A DNA stretch of 64,000 nt from JACJVV01 sp964581515. Its GTDB lineage: Archaea; Nanobdellota; Nanobdellia; Woesearchaeales; JACJVV01. Position numbers and translations under genes: made by a program. Where the stretch lies: positions 62,001 through 126,000 of the forward strand of contig CAZOOV010000004.1 in assembly GCA_964581515.1 (NCBI GenBank), written 5' to 3'. Under the pieces are notes generated by a model. The model did no database searches. It saw nothing but the letters and a program-made list of their open reading frames with translations, and had not been told where the DNA came from. Position 1 is the first letter of the stretch; the number at the start of each line of letters is the position of its first letter. Below, one piece after another: positions 8,560-16,656 of the stretch.

Positions 8560-9603
8560 ATGGCTGGAACAAAAATACCAACATACATCATATCAGGTTT
8601 TCTTGGTTGTGGTAAGACTGAATTGATAAACCAATTCATAAGTCAAAACCAAGATAAGAAGATTGTCGTTATAGAGAATGAAGTTGCAGAGTTTGGCATA
8701 GATGGAAAGGTATCATGCAGTAAGGATGTAAAAGTTATTGAGATAAATGATGGACCTATATCTACAGTAAACTTAAACAATCTTAAGAAAGTGATTACTA
8801 AATGTCTTAAAAAATCAAGACCAGACATAATTCTTATAGAAGCGTCAGGTGCAGCAAATCTTGATCCAATCCTCACGTCTTTAAAAAAGATAAAACTTCT
8901 TGAAATATATGGTATAACAGTGATTGATGCAGAACGTTTTTCAAATGCAAAGAAGCTCAGTACACATACGCTCGATCATGTATCCCAGGCGTCAGTTGTC
9001 CTGTTAAACAAGTGCGACCTAATAACAAAGCAAAGTAAAGCAAAACAACTGAAGAACATAACACTTCTTAATAAGGATGTTGTAGAATGTGTCAAATCAG
9101 ATATTGATATGAAATCTCTTCTTAAGACATTGAAGCCATTAGAGCTTAAATCAGGTAAAAGAAAAACTGGTTCAAAAAAATCAAATTACCTTCTTTGGAA
9201 AGTAAGGAACAATCTTGGAATATCTTCTTCAGGTGAAAGGCATTCAAACATAAATGCTTTTGTTTATGAGATATATGGCAAGATTGACCTAAATAAACTT
9301 AAGAACTTTTTCAAAAGCAATAATTTTCCAAGAGCAAAAGGATTTGTCTATTTGAAAGATAAGAAATTATATTATTTCAATGTCATAAATTCTCATTTTA
9401 TTATCGAAGAAGCACCTAAACAACATTTTAAAGGCATGAATCGGATTGTTTTGATAGGAAATAATGTATTTTCTAGAAGATTATCATTTAGGATACGTCT
9501 TAATAAGTGTGTACAAAGAAATTTCTTAAATAAGATACAAAATTTATTCTGGATGTTAAGAAATCAGCAAAGAATCCCGGAAAGAGTCGTCTATCTTGAA
9601 TGA
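8560..9603 (+). CDS. COG0523/CobW-like G3E GTPase lacking the CxCC motif
   Basis: 347 residues from the ATG at 8560; an upstream TTG at 8551 is less likely. Walker A is GFLGCGKT (residues 13-20), followed by ENEVAEFGIDG, IEASGAANLDPIL and NKCDL, all typical of the metal-chaperone GTPases of the CobW/YjiA/Nha3 group. The normal NGCICC metal-binding motif is replaced by NDGPISTV, so the canonical metal-transfer site is missing. The C-terminal CobW-type domain is about 235-315. Partner and metal are not evident; no metalloenzyme maturation genes are adjacent. Confidence 0.8.
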   Translation: MAGTKIPTYIISGFLGCGKTELINQFISQNQDKKIVVIENEVAEFGIDGKVSCSKDVKVIEINDGPISTVNLNNLKKVITKCLKKSRPDIILIEASGAANLDPILTSLKKIKLLEIYGITVIDAERFSNAKKLSTHTLDHVSQASVVLLNKCDLITKQSKAKQLKNITLLNKDVVECVKSDIDMKSLLKTLKPLELKSGKRKTGSKKSNYLLWKVRNNLGISSSGERHSNINAFVYEIYGKIDLNKLKNFFKSNNFPRAKGFVYLKDKKLYYFNVINSHFIIEEAPKQHFKGMNRIVLIGNNVFSRRLSFRIRLNKCVQRNFLNKIQNLFWMLRNQQRIPERVVYLE

Positions 9604-9667
9604 AACTCCGTTAATTTCACGATTCTCGACGACAAGACTTTTATACCCTCATTACTTCTTATAATCG

Positions 9668-10921
9668 GTGATATCGATGACAGGAATAAAAAGGATAGGA
9701 ATAATTACAAGCGGTGGTGATTGTGGTGGTCTTAATGCAGTCATAAAAGGAGCTGCTTCTACAGCGAATTATTTGAATATAGAACCATTAGTCATACCGA
9801 ATGGTTATGCAGGGTTATATAATCTGATTAATCTAAAACAAGGCGTACTAACAATTCTGACACCAGAAAGGCTAAGTAATTTTAGCACATCTCTTGCAGG
9901 CTCAGAAGCAGGCCATTCTAGGGTCAAGATATCAAAGATAGATGATGATAATAAATATGAAAAGATAAAACAAGGGCTGAAGAAGCATAAGATAGATGCG
10001 CTTGTTGTCAGCGGAGGAGATGATTCTGGAAGTGTCGTTGTTGACCTTTGCAATCATGGCATACCTACAAATCACGCACCAAAGACTATGGATCTTGATC
10101 TGCAGACTTATAGTGTAGGGGGAGATTCAACAATAAATAAGGTTGCTCAAGCAATTGAAGACCTTAAAACAACAGCAAGAACTCACAATAGGATAATTGT
10201 CTTTGAGACTTTTGGAAGATATGTTGGCACTAGTGCATTTAGAGGTGGCATTGCAGGAGACGCTGATTGTATACTTATTCCAGAGATCACTCCTGACTTT
10301 GATGTTGTATACAAGCACATGGCAAAGACTTTTACAAGAAGAGTGGTCAGTTCAGATGTAAGGGCTGGCACATATCTGATTGTGACAGCAGAAGCTATGA
10401 AAGGTGAACCTGGAAAGGATGATATCGATGATAATGGATATCTTGTTGACAGATCAAAAGATGCTGATGCTTTTGGTCATTATCCTCTTATGGGTGCAGG
10501 CAAGAAAGTAGAAAAAGAGCTTTCTTCAAGGCTGAAATCAGATCCTATCATGAAAGAATTTATGCAGGATACTGGTATGTACGTTCCAAAACAATATGAA
10601 TGTCCAGAGATTCGTGTGATTAGACCAACACATATGATGCGTTGTGGGCGGTCTTCTGCATATGATGTGAACTTTGGTAGGGAGGCAGGTGCAGGAGCAG
10701 TCACTCTGCTAAGTCAAGGTATTTCTGGCATGACTATTGCAGGGGTAGTCAATGGTGATATACAATTTCTTCCAACAGAAAAAGCAATAGAGCAGAAATA
10801 TGCTAATCTTGAACAGATATCATTATATGAGATGCAGGGCATCTGTTTTGGAAGAGAACCTGTTGGTTTTCATCCTAAATTGAAGCGTGTTAAGTCTGAA
10901 GAAATCCAAAGGCATATTTGA
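9668..10921 (+). CDS. pfp: 6-phosphofructokinase, PPi-dependent type
   Basis: About 417 residues, PfkA family. It has SGGDCGGLN (15-23), GGDDS (116-120), PKTMDLD (139-145) and FETFGRYVG. In this family, Asp in GGDDS and Lys in PKTxD mark pyrophosphate rather than ATP use. It phosphorylates fructose 6-phosphate in glycolysis. TATA TTTTATAC at 9639-9646 fits a leaderless GTG start at 9668; an ATG at 9677 behind GGTGAT is an alternative. It fits with the class I GAPDH at 13806. Confidence 0.85.
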   Translation: MISMTGIKRIGIITSGGDCGGLNAVIKGAASTANYLNIEPLVIPNGYAGLYNLINLKQGVLTILTPERLSNFSTSLAGSEAGHSRVKISKIDDDNKYEKIKQGLKKHKIDALVVSGGDDSGSVVVDLCNHGIPTNHAPKTMDLDLQTYSVGGDSTINKVAQAIEDLKTTARTHNRIIVFETFGRYVGTSAFRGGIAGDADCILIPEITPDFDVVYKHMAKTFTRRVVSSDVRAGTYLIVTAEAMKGEPGKDDIDDNGYLVDRSKDADAFGHYPLMGAGKKVEKELSSRLKSDPIMKEFMQDTGMYVPKQYECPEIRVIRPTHMMRCGRSSAYDVNFGREAGAGAVTLLSQGISGMTIAGVVNGDIQFLPTEKAIEQKYANLEQISLYEMQGICFGREPVGFHPKLKRVKSEEIQRHI

Positions 10922-11003
10922 AAGAAAGATAATTGTTTGTCTTGCTATCTATATTTTTTATTATTAATCACTATCATTAATAGCTATTATCGATCTTTCT
11001 TAT

Positions 11004-11093
11004 TCAGTCTTCCTCTTCTTCGTTATATTCCAATTCTTCCTCACTGTAGGTTTGGTCGTAGAACTCGTCACCCTCGACATAGTCCTCATCCAT
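11004..11093 (-). CDS. 29-residue highly acidic microprotein
   Basis: ATG at 11093, TGA at 11004. The peptide begins MDEDYVEGDEFYDQTYSEEE and is almost entirely Asp, Glu and Tyr. The SD GAGGTGGA is placed 4 nt before the ATG, and an AT-rich promoter-like stretch precedes it. This ribosome site is among the best in the window, so translation is plausible. Function unknown; it might bind a basic or metal partner. Confidence 0.6.
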   Translation of the reverse strand: MDEDYVEGDEFYDQTYSEEELEYNEEEED

Positions 11094-11213
11094 AATTCCA
11101 CCTCGAAAGTTTTATTTAATTAATATCTGATTAATAACATCTAATAAATATTTAATTAAATTAAACTAAATTTTATATTTGAAATTTATAAATTTTTTTA
11201 GAATAAGGTAAAA

Positions 11214-11780
11214 TCAGCACTGTTTTCTAGGTCTTTTTTCAAACTTCATTATCTCTTCTGGAGTAGTTATTCCTCTCTCTCCCATCATCTCAACAAACCT
11301 GTTAAATACGCCAACTGTGGCATGTACATCAGCCATTGCTCTGTGTGCTTGACTGTTTATTATATCGAAATGTTCACATAATCTGGATAATTTTTTGCTA
11401 GAAAGATCAGGAACAAGCCTGTTTGCAAGTTTTTTTGTACATAACCTATCATTTCCTATTCTTTTATTGAAGTAATATGCTGCATTATAATCTAAAAAAC
11501 CAAAATCAAAAGTGGCGTTATGTGCAACAAAGATATCTTTGCCAAAAAACTTGACAACAGCAGGCATGACTTCATTTATTGCAGGTGCGTCTTTTACCAT
11601 CTCATTGTCTATCCCAGTGAGTTTTGTGATAAAACTAGGTATTTTCACATTTGGATTTATCAAAGTCTGAAATTCTTTTGTAATTTTTCCATCTTTGACT
11701 CTAGCAGCAGCTATTTCAGTGATCTTATGATAGTGCTTAGAAAGTCCGGTCGTCTCTATATCTACAACAACATATGTCAT
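11214..11780 (-). CDS. DnaQ-like 3'-5' exonuclease (DEDDh)
   Basis: About 188 residues. Exo I motif is VVDIETTG (residues 4-11), Exo II is HNATFDFGFLD and Exo III is HRAMADVHAT, giving the full D-E-D-D-h set of the DNA polymerase III epsilon/RNase T superfamily. The start at 11780 (MTYVVVDIE) is preferred over an in-frame ATG at 11834. It sits directly before the motif and about 27 nt after TATA-like CATTATAAAT. It probably acts in DNA repair or RNA trimming. Confidence 0.8.
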   Translation of the reverse strand: MTYVVVDIETTGLSKHYHKITEIAAARVKDGKITKEFQTLINPNVKIPSFITKLTGIDNEMVKDAPAINEVMPAVVKFFGKDIFVAHNATFDFGFLDYNAAYYFNKRIGNDRLCTKKLANRLVPDLSSKKLSRLCEHFDIINSQAHRAMADVHATVGVFNRFVEMMGERGITTPEEIMKFEKRPRKQC

Positions 11781-11834
11781 GAAGAAATCTGAATATAGTT
11801 TATTTATAATGTTTATTGTTATTGAAGATCTCAC

Positions 11835-12608
11835 TTATTCAAAAGTATCCTTGATGAACTGCATATCATCATCATGATGTTCTTCTTTTTTTTGATGACT
11901 TCTTATTTGATTCTTGACTACTTTCCTGATATGTTTTCCTACTTTTTTGGTGGCTTTTTTAGGAGAGAAGCCAAGCACGAATATTGAGAATAAAAGTATT
12001 GTTGCTGTTGCTATAAGAAATAATATCCATGAGAATTGTGTGCCTTTTTGAAGTAAGTTTGTAAAGAAGTTACCAAACAGTTTTGCATAAAATCCATTTA
12101 CTATGATGACTGCAGTCCCAGCAGCTCCAGTCTGGACTAATTGATCGATAAGTCCTCTATGTGGTATCATGAAACATACTAACAGATATAATGGGATTCT
12201 CAATATAGAAAAGATTAGTACACTTATTACTATGCTTCCTGTTGCCATGTGTATGAAAGGCATAAAGAGACAGATGAATGCTTGTACTCCTCCATCTTTG
12301 AAGAATACTTGCCATGGTCTGTACGCACCGCATAGTCTAGGATAAATATTCCATATCAAAGCAAATGTTGCGCCTTGGATTGGTCCTACATATATTGCTA
12401 TTATTACAGCAAATACATCGATGAAGTCTAGAACATATAATATCGGCAAAGGCTCCATTATGCATACTCCTGGAAGTCTTGACCAGAATGCAATTAGTGA
12501 GAATAATAATATTGTTGCACCAACTGTGCTGAAAGGCAAGAATAATATAGTTAAAACATAAAGGATCACTGTTGTTACAATTATCAGCGGCCAATTGAAT
12601 GAAAACAT
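11835..12608 (-). CDS. Polytopic membrane protein, three-member family (copy 2)
   Basis: 257 residues, six predicted membrane segments and a basic C-terminal tail. It starts MFSFNWPLIIVTTVILYVL and carries LPG, DFIDVFAVIIA, IPHR and QFSWILF in the same order as the copies at 4267 and 15769. TATA TTTTATATAA (about 12626-12635) lies 18-28 nt upstream, so it is transcribed alone. Function unknown. The closest relative in the window is copy 3. Confidence 0.65.
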   Translation of the reverse strand: MFSFNWPLIIVTTVILYVLTILFLPFSTVGATILLFSLIAFWSRLPGVCIMEPLPILYVLDFIDVFAVIIAIYVGPIQGATFALIWNIYPRLCGAYRPWQVFFKDGGVQAFICLFMPFIHMATGSIVISVLIFSILRIPLYLLVCFMIPHRGLIDQLVQTGAAGTAVIIVNGFYAKLFGNFFTNLLQKGTQFSWILFLIATATILLFSIFVLGFSPKKATKKVGKHIRKVVKNQIRSHQKKEEHHDDDMQFIKDTFE

Positions 12609-12639
12609 AAGTTAAGAAATCAGCTTTGATTATATAAAA

Positions 12640-13701
12640 TTATTTACTTATTGCTGCGTCAATTGCTGCTTCAATCTCTTCTTTAGCATTTTTTGGTTCT
12701 ATTTTAGGCGCACTCTTTTCGCTATCAGCTTTTTTAGGATTATCTGATATCTTTTCAGGCTCGTGACTTATCTCTACAACTTCTCTTTCACTCTCATCTT
12801 CATATCCAACAATATATGTTTGATCTTTTATCTTCTCTGCAATCTGTTTGTTATCAGGCTTATTTTCCATAGGTGTTCCAACGAGATCAAGACCATCCTC
12901 TTGATATCTTGGAAGTATATGCACGCTTAATTCTCCTTGGTTGTCTGTGCAGTAGCCTGTTTTCATGATTATATTTGACCCCTGCGCACCTAGTCCTTCA
13001 AAGACAGCAGTTGCACAAAAAGATGCAGTGAAGAACAGATGTGCTGAAGTCTCTTCATCAATATCCTCAAAATTATTAAATCCTTTTGGTACAACTTTCA
13101 AATGCCCTATGCACTGTGGATTATCAGCTACTGTACATATAACTTTTTCATCTTCATATATTGCTCCTGGCACTGTTCCTTTGAAATCTTGTTTTCTCCA
13201 TGGAGCAGGGTTTCGTGAGAAATGGTTTCTCATCATTATAGGTATGTTTTGCGCCATCATCTTATTTGCTTGTTCAGATTTTGCACTGTCCAGTTCTTTC
13301 CTTTGGTCAAATCTATATTTGTCAATTCTATCTCCTTCATCTCTTGGAAGAACGTGAATCAGAAAATGCGGTGATTGCTGTCCTGCAACCCCTCCGTTTG
13401 CGATGACTATGTTTGCACCTGTTGCAACCATGGAATCTTTCAGAGCTTTGACAAACTTTGGCATCTTGCCAAACATATATTTGAATGTCTTTGCTGGAAG
13501 ATATGGTATTATCGGGTAATGTTCCTTTGGCATAAGGAGTACATGTCCTTTAACCCATGGATTAAGATCAAGTATTGCATGTATCTCATCATCTGAATAT
13601 ACATCGCTTGCAGGTATCTCTCCCGCTATAATCTTACAGAAAGGGCAGTTCTTTTTAGCTTCATCCAGTTGAGCTCTAATTTCAGGTGTTATCTCTACCA
13701 T
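12640..13701 (-). CDS. Tandem HIT-domain protein with degenerate histidine triads
   Basis: 353 residues with two HIT-like domains. Domain 1 (about 18-125) has the zinc-type CPFC and ends HFLIHVLPR (112-120) where active enzymes read HxHxHxxPR. Domain 2 (about 165-270) ends ELSVHILPR (257-265). The middle, nucleophilic His is missing in both and the first is also missing in domain 2. It may bind nucleotides without hydrolysing them. The tail (from about 310) is charged and low-complexity. Leaderless: BRE/TATA at 13723-13738 lies about 26 nt from the ATG. Confidence 0.75.
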   Translation of the reverse strand: MVEITPEIRAQLDEAKKNCPFCKIIAGEIPASDVYSDDEIHAILDLNPWVKGHVLLMPKEHYPIIPYLPAKTFKYMFGKMPKFVKALKDSMVATGANIVIANGGVAGQQSPHFLIHVLPRDEGDRIDKYRFDQRKELDSAKSEQANKMMAQNIPIMMRNHFSRNPAPWRKQDFKGTVPGAIYEDEKVICTVADNPQCIGHLKVVPKGFNNFEDIDEETSAHLFFTASFCATAVFEGLGAQGSNIIMKTGYCTDNQGELSVHILPRYQEDGLDLVGTPMENKPDNKQIAEKIKDQTYIVGYEDESEREVVEISHEPEKISDNPKKADSEKSAPKIEPKNAKEEIEAAIDAAISK

Positions 13702-13722
13702 TCTATCGGCTAGACATTTCCT

Positions 13723-13738
13723 ATTTATAAATCTTTCG
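13723..13738 (-). promoter_or_regulatory. BRE/TATA promoter of the HIT-domain gene
   Basis: On the minus strand it reads CGAAAGATTTATAAATAG, a clear BRE plus TATA box. Its TATA centre is about 26 nt before the ATG at 13701, which fits leaderless initiation. Confidence 0.65.
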
Positions 13739-13805
13739 TTTATTAACTACTGCTCAGTGAAGAACAAAAATAGATAAAATAAAAAAAAATAAAATTTCTT
13801 AATAA

Positions 13806-14819
13806 TCACTCTTTCCCAATCAATTGGATAAGCTTCACTGCTTGATGCGAGTATCCTGCTACATTATCATACCATGAGAAAACTTTTGCCATATTTCCTT
13901 TTGTCTTTGTCTGGCTTGCGTCAAATACGCTAGGTACATGATAACCAGTCATCATGGATGATACTACAGGTCCTTCTCTGTATTCGAAGGTTCCTGCAGG
14001 AAATCCTTCTGCGGCAGCTTTCATAGCAGTATTTACTTCATCTGCTGAAACCTTCTGCCCTATATCTGCAGTAAGATCAACTATTGATACAACTGGTATT
14101 GGAACACGTAGTGCGCCTCCATCAAGTCTTCCATCAAGGCTATCGATGACACTGCCTATTGCTTTTGCAGCACCTGTTGTTGTAGGAATCATGTTCTCTG
14201 CAGCGGCGTAGGCTCTTGCTACATCACTGTGGGGTGCGTCTTGTAATCTTTGATCTGCAGTGTACGCGTGGATTGTTGTCATAAGACCATCAAAATCTCC
14301 ATATGTCCTGCGCATTGCTTCTGCAAGTGGAGCAAGACAGTTTGTTGTACATGATGCATTTGAGACAATATCTTGTCCATTGTATTTGTCCTCATCAACT
14401 CCCATTACAATAGTGACTTCAGCAAACTTGCTTGGCACTGAATAGATTACTTTCTTTGCTCCTGAATCTAGATGTCCTTCTACTCCTGGTCTTTTTGCAA
14501 ACACTCCTGTTGATTCATAGACTATATCTACGCCTCTGTCTGCCCAATTCAGTTTAGCAGGATCTTTCTCAGCTGAAACATCAATCCTTTTGCCGTTTAT
14601 CAGTATGTCTTTTCCATCTTGTTCAACTTTTCCAGGAAAAGCATGATATACAGTATCATGTGCAAGCAATGGTGTAAGTTGTTCTGCAGCAAAGAGATCA
14701 TTGATTGCAACAACTTCAATATCTCCTTCATTCAATTTTCCTTCATTTACTTCTTTTTGTATTGCTCTTACTAGATATCTACCCATTATACCAAATCCGT
14801 TTATTCCTACTTTTGTCAT
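13806..14819 (-). CDS. gap: Glyceraldehyde-3-phosphate dehydrogenase, class I
   Basis: 337 residues, full length. The Rossmann start is GINGFGIMGR (5-14), catalytic motif SNASCTTNC (153-161, Cys157) and the HAYTADQ segment. This is the bacterial/eukaryotic class I enzyme rather than the class II enzyme usual in archaea. It oxidises GAP to 1,3-bisphosphoglycerate. SD GGAGGT lies 7 nt before the ATG, and TATA-like ATTATATAG lies near 14860, so the mRNA is leadered. It works in the same pathway as the PPi-type phosphofructokinase. Confidence 0.92.
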   Translation of the reverse strand: MTKVGINGFGIMGRYLVRAIQKEVNEGKLNEGDIEVVAINDLFAAEQLTPLLAHDTVYHAFPGKVEQDGKDILINGKRIDVSAEKDPAKLNWADRGVDIVYESTGVFAKRPGVEGHLDSGAKKVIYSVPSKFAEVTIVMGVDEDKYNGQDIVSNASCTTNCLAPLAEAMRRTYGDFDGLMTTIHAYTADQRLQDAPHSDVARAYAAAENMIPTTTGAAKAIGSVIDSLDGRLDGGALRVPIPVVSIVDLTADIGQKVSADEVNTAMKAAAEGFPAGTFEYREGPVVSSMMTGYHVPSVFDASQTKTKGNMAKVFSWYDNVAGYSHQAVKLIQLIGKE

Positions 14820-14970
14820 GTTTTAGACCTCCATACTTTCTAAAGAGATCATTTGTTGTCTATATAATAACTACCTCTCTAAAATGTTACAAATATACTA
14901 TTTTTGCTGGTCGTCGATAGAATCTCGTAATATTCACGGGAAATACTGTAATAAGAGAAAAAAGAAAAGA

Positions 14971-15141
14971 TGTGAGAGAGGGGACTTTCGTTGAAGAACC
15001 ATCGCAGTTCATCACATTCGAACCCCCGAATCCACTAAGGAACAGGATGTCTTCCATTGGAAGATGCTTCCTATTTACAGATAGGATGCTCCATCATGGG
15101 TCTTAAGTCCTGCGCATTTGACCAGACTTTGCTACTCTCAC
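14971..15141 (-). tRNA. tRNA-Leu(UAA) with two introns
   Basis: On the minus strand, the acceptor stem GTGAGAG (15141-15135) pairs with CTCTCAC (14978-14972), with A as discriminator; CCA is not encoded. D-stem is GCA/TGC, anticodon stem CAGGA/TCCTG, and the anticodon is TAA in CTTAAG. A long variable arm marks a class II Leu tRNA. One intron of about 53 nt follows base 37. A second of 32 nt (about 14985-15016) interrupts the T-arm between TTCGAA and T-CCCCT. Without the introns the T-arm GGGGG-TTCGAAT-CCCCT and the cloverleaf close normally. Confidence 0.9.
14985..15016 (-). other. Noncanonical tRNA intron at position 59/60 with bulge-helix-bulge
   Basis: Exon TTCG pairs with CGAA at the intron end as a 4-bp central helix. 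It is flanked by 3-nt bulges AA|T and AG|T, with the outer helix GGGGG/CCCCT and an inner helix built on GAAC/GTTC. This is a textbook archaeal splicing-endonuclease substrate. The boundary could shift by one base because T occurs at both ends. Confidence 0.8.
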
Positions 15142-15174
15142 ATAAGTGTCAATTAATATGATAGCTCAAACTTA

Positions 15175-15190
15175 GTTTTTAAGCTTTCAC
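15175..15190 (-). promoter_or_regulatory. Promoter of tRNA-Leu
   Basis: Minus strand GTGAAAGCTTAAAAAC resembles BRE plus TATA. It lies about 40 nt before the mature tRNA 5' end, leaving a leader of roughly 12 nt for RNase P. Confidence 0.45.
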
Positions 15191-15220
15191 ATAACGCGCA
15201 TTACCAATGGTTTGATATCT

Positions 15221-15230
15221 GTTTTTAAAT
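15221..15230 (+). promoter_or_regulatory. TATA-like box of candidate ncRNA
   Basis: GTTTTTAAAT lies about 20-25 nt before the first base of the 11-bp outer stem of the structured RNA at 15247. That is the right place for a start site there. Confidence 0.4.
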
Positions 15231-15246
15231 GTTTTTGTATGGAGTG

Positions 15247-15366
15247 TGTCCAGAATAACATTAATTAGTATATTGGCGCCAATTGAGGCACATGACGAGT
15301 CGAAGACAAGTCATAATTGTGCCGTACCCCAATATACTCTATCTTTCTATTCTGGACAGGTTTTTT
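15247..15366 (+). ncRNA. Structured small RNA, rod-like, unassigned
   Basis: Four nested perfect stems: TGTCCAGAATA/TATTCTGGACA (15247-15257 with 15348-15358), AGTATATTGG/CCAATATACT (15267-15276 with 15329-15338), GGCAC/GTGCC (15287-15291 with 15319-15323) and ATGAC/GTCAT (15292-15296 with 15310-15314). The apex is GTC-GAA-GAC behind a GA/AA internal loop. A symmetric 9x9-nt internal loop separates the two long stems, and a T6 tract follows. The separate gene downstream has its own TATA. The pocket and a GGACAGG 3' end hint at an H/ACA-like guide, but the ACA is inside the stem, so this is only a possibility. Confidence 0.65.
15361..15366 (+). terminator. T6 terminator of candidate ncRNA
   Basis: The T-run TTTTTT follows the outer stem within 2-3 nt, as expected for archaeal T-tract termination. 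Confidence 0.45.
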
Positions 15367-15408
15367 GTATGAAAACCTTTTTATATTGATTATGAAGCAA
15401 GTCTTTTG

Positions 15409-15753
15409 ATGAGAATACCGAAGAAATACGGTGAAAGCAGAAACGATAAATGCATCTTTTGTGACGCGCAGGCTACTACTGAGAACTCTCAGGGACTTTT
15501 AAGCTGTCCTAAATGCAAATCAAAGACGATGGAAGACAAGCGTTGCGTCTGCGGAGAATATCTTGATATTAAGAAATCCAAATGGGGCGCTTTTTTTCTC
15601 TGTCATAAATGTGGTCCAATATCCATAAGTAAAGCTATGAATATGGGGTCATCAGGATTCAAGCTCAACAAAAAATATAGAGAACCTGAAAAGAAACCTA
15701 AATATGAAGATCGTCTTTATACAATTCAGGAACTTGAACGTATGTGGGATTGA
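15409..15753 (+). CDS. Zinc-ribbon protein
   Basis: About 114 residues with four Cys pairs: CIFC, CPKC, CVC and CHKC, the pattern of two small zinc ribbons. It has no other domain and is basic and soluble, suggesting nucleic-acid or ribosome binding. The ATG at 15409 is about 26 nt after TATA CTTTTTATATTG, so it is leaderless; a TTG one codon upstream is unlikely. It lies just after the structured RNA. Confidence 0.65.
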   Translation: MRIPKKYGESRNDKCIFCDAQATTENSQGLLSCPKCKSKTMEDKRCVCGEYLDIKKSKWGAFFLCHKCGPISISKAMNMGSSGFKLNKKYREPEKKPKYEDRLYTIQELERMWD

Positions 15754-15768
15754 TAAATTATATCAGAA

Positions 15769-16545
15769 CTACAAGTTATCTCTTATCCTTCTCATCTCTT
15801 CCATTTCTCTATCATGATGTTCTGTATTTTGATGTACTGGTTTTCTTCTTGCTATATTTACAGCACGCTTGACTATTTTTTTGCTTGTTTTCTTTGGTGA
15901 AAAACCCATGAAAAATATTGCAAAAAGCAGTATGATTACTGTTGCTGCAAAGAATAGTATCCAGCTGAATTGCGCTCCCTTCTTGAGTAGGTTCTCAAAG
16001 AAATCACCAAATATTTTTGCATAGAATGCATTGATTACAAGTACTGATCCTCCAGCTACAATGCATTGGAAGATTTGCTCAGGAATGGATCTATGAGGAA
16101 TTACTAGGCTTACTAAGAAGTATAAAGGTGCTCTAATTAATGAGAATATTGCTACTGTAGCCACAAGGTTTCCTCCAGTTGCTATATGTATTAATGGGAC
16201 AAAGAGAGTAATAAACGATTGTACAAAAGCATCTTTTGCTGTCCCGATCCATGTGAGATATGCTCCTGCCAGCTTAGTATACATATTCCAGAACATATTG
16301 AATGCAACAGCTTGCAAAGGACCAACATGTATGGCAATTATTACTGTGAAAATATCTACAAAATCAAGCATGTATAGGAATCTTACGGGTTCCATTATGC
16401 AAAATCCAGGTAAATTAGTCCAAAAAGCAATAAGCGAGAATAACATTATTGTTGCAAAGATTGCATTGAATGGCAAAGTAAGTATAGTAAGTGCGTAAAG
16501 TACTACTGTAGTTGCTATTATTAATGGCCAATTGAATGCGAGCAT
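15769..16545 (-). CDS. Polytopic membrane protein, three-member family (copy 3)
   Basis: 258 residues, six predicted membrane segments, starting MLAFNWPLIIATTVVLYAL. It shares LPGFCIMEP, DFVDIFTVIIA, VIPHR and QFSWILFF with copies 1 and 2, and a short basic C-terminal tail. TATA CGTTTATAAAT (about 16569-16579) fits a leaderless start. The three copies sit apart, each as a single gene, so they are dispersed duplicates and not one transporter operon. Function unknown. Confidence 0.65.
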   Translation of the reverse strand: MLAFNWPLIIATTVVLYALTILTLPFNAIFATIMLFSLIAFWTNLPGFCIMEPVRFLYMLDFVDIFTVIIAIHVGPLQAVAFNMFWNMYTKLAGAYLTWIGTAKDAFVQSFITLFVPLIHIATGGNLVATVAIFSLIRAPLYFLVSLVIPHRSIPEQIFQCIVAGGSVLVINAFYAKIFGDFFENLLKKGAQFSWILFFAATVIILLFAIFFMGFSPKKTSKKIVKRAVNIARRKPVHQNTEHHDREMEEMRRIRDNL

Positions 16546-16656
16546 ATTTATAGAAAGTGCTTAAGGGATTTATAAACGTGTCGCTGATTATATCTATAAG
16601 GTAATGTTTCAAGTCTAATAATCTTTTTATACTGTTATCTTTCAGAATTATTATAG

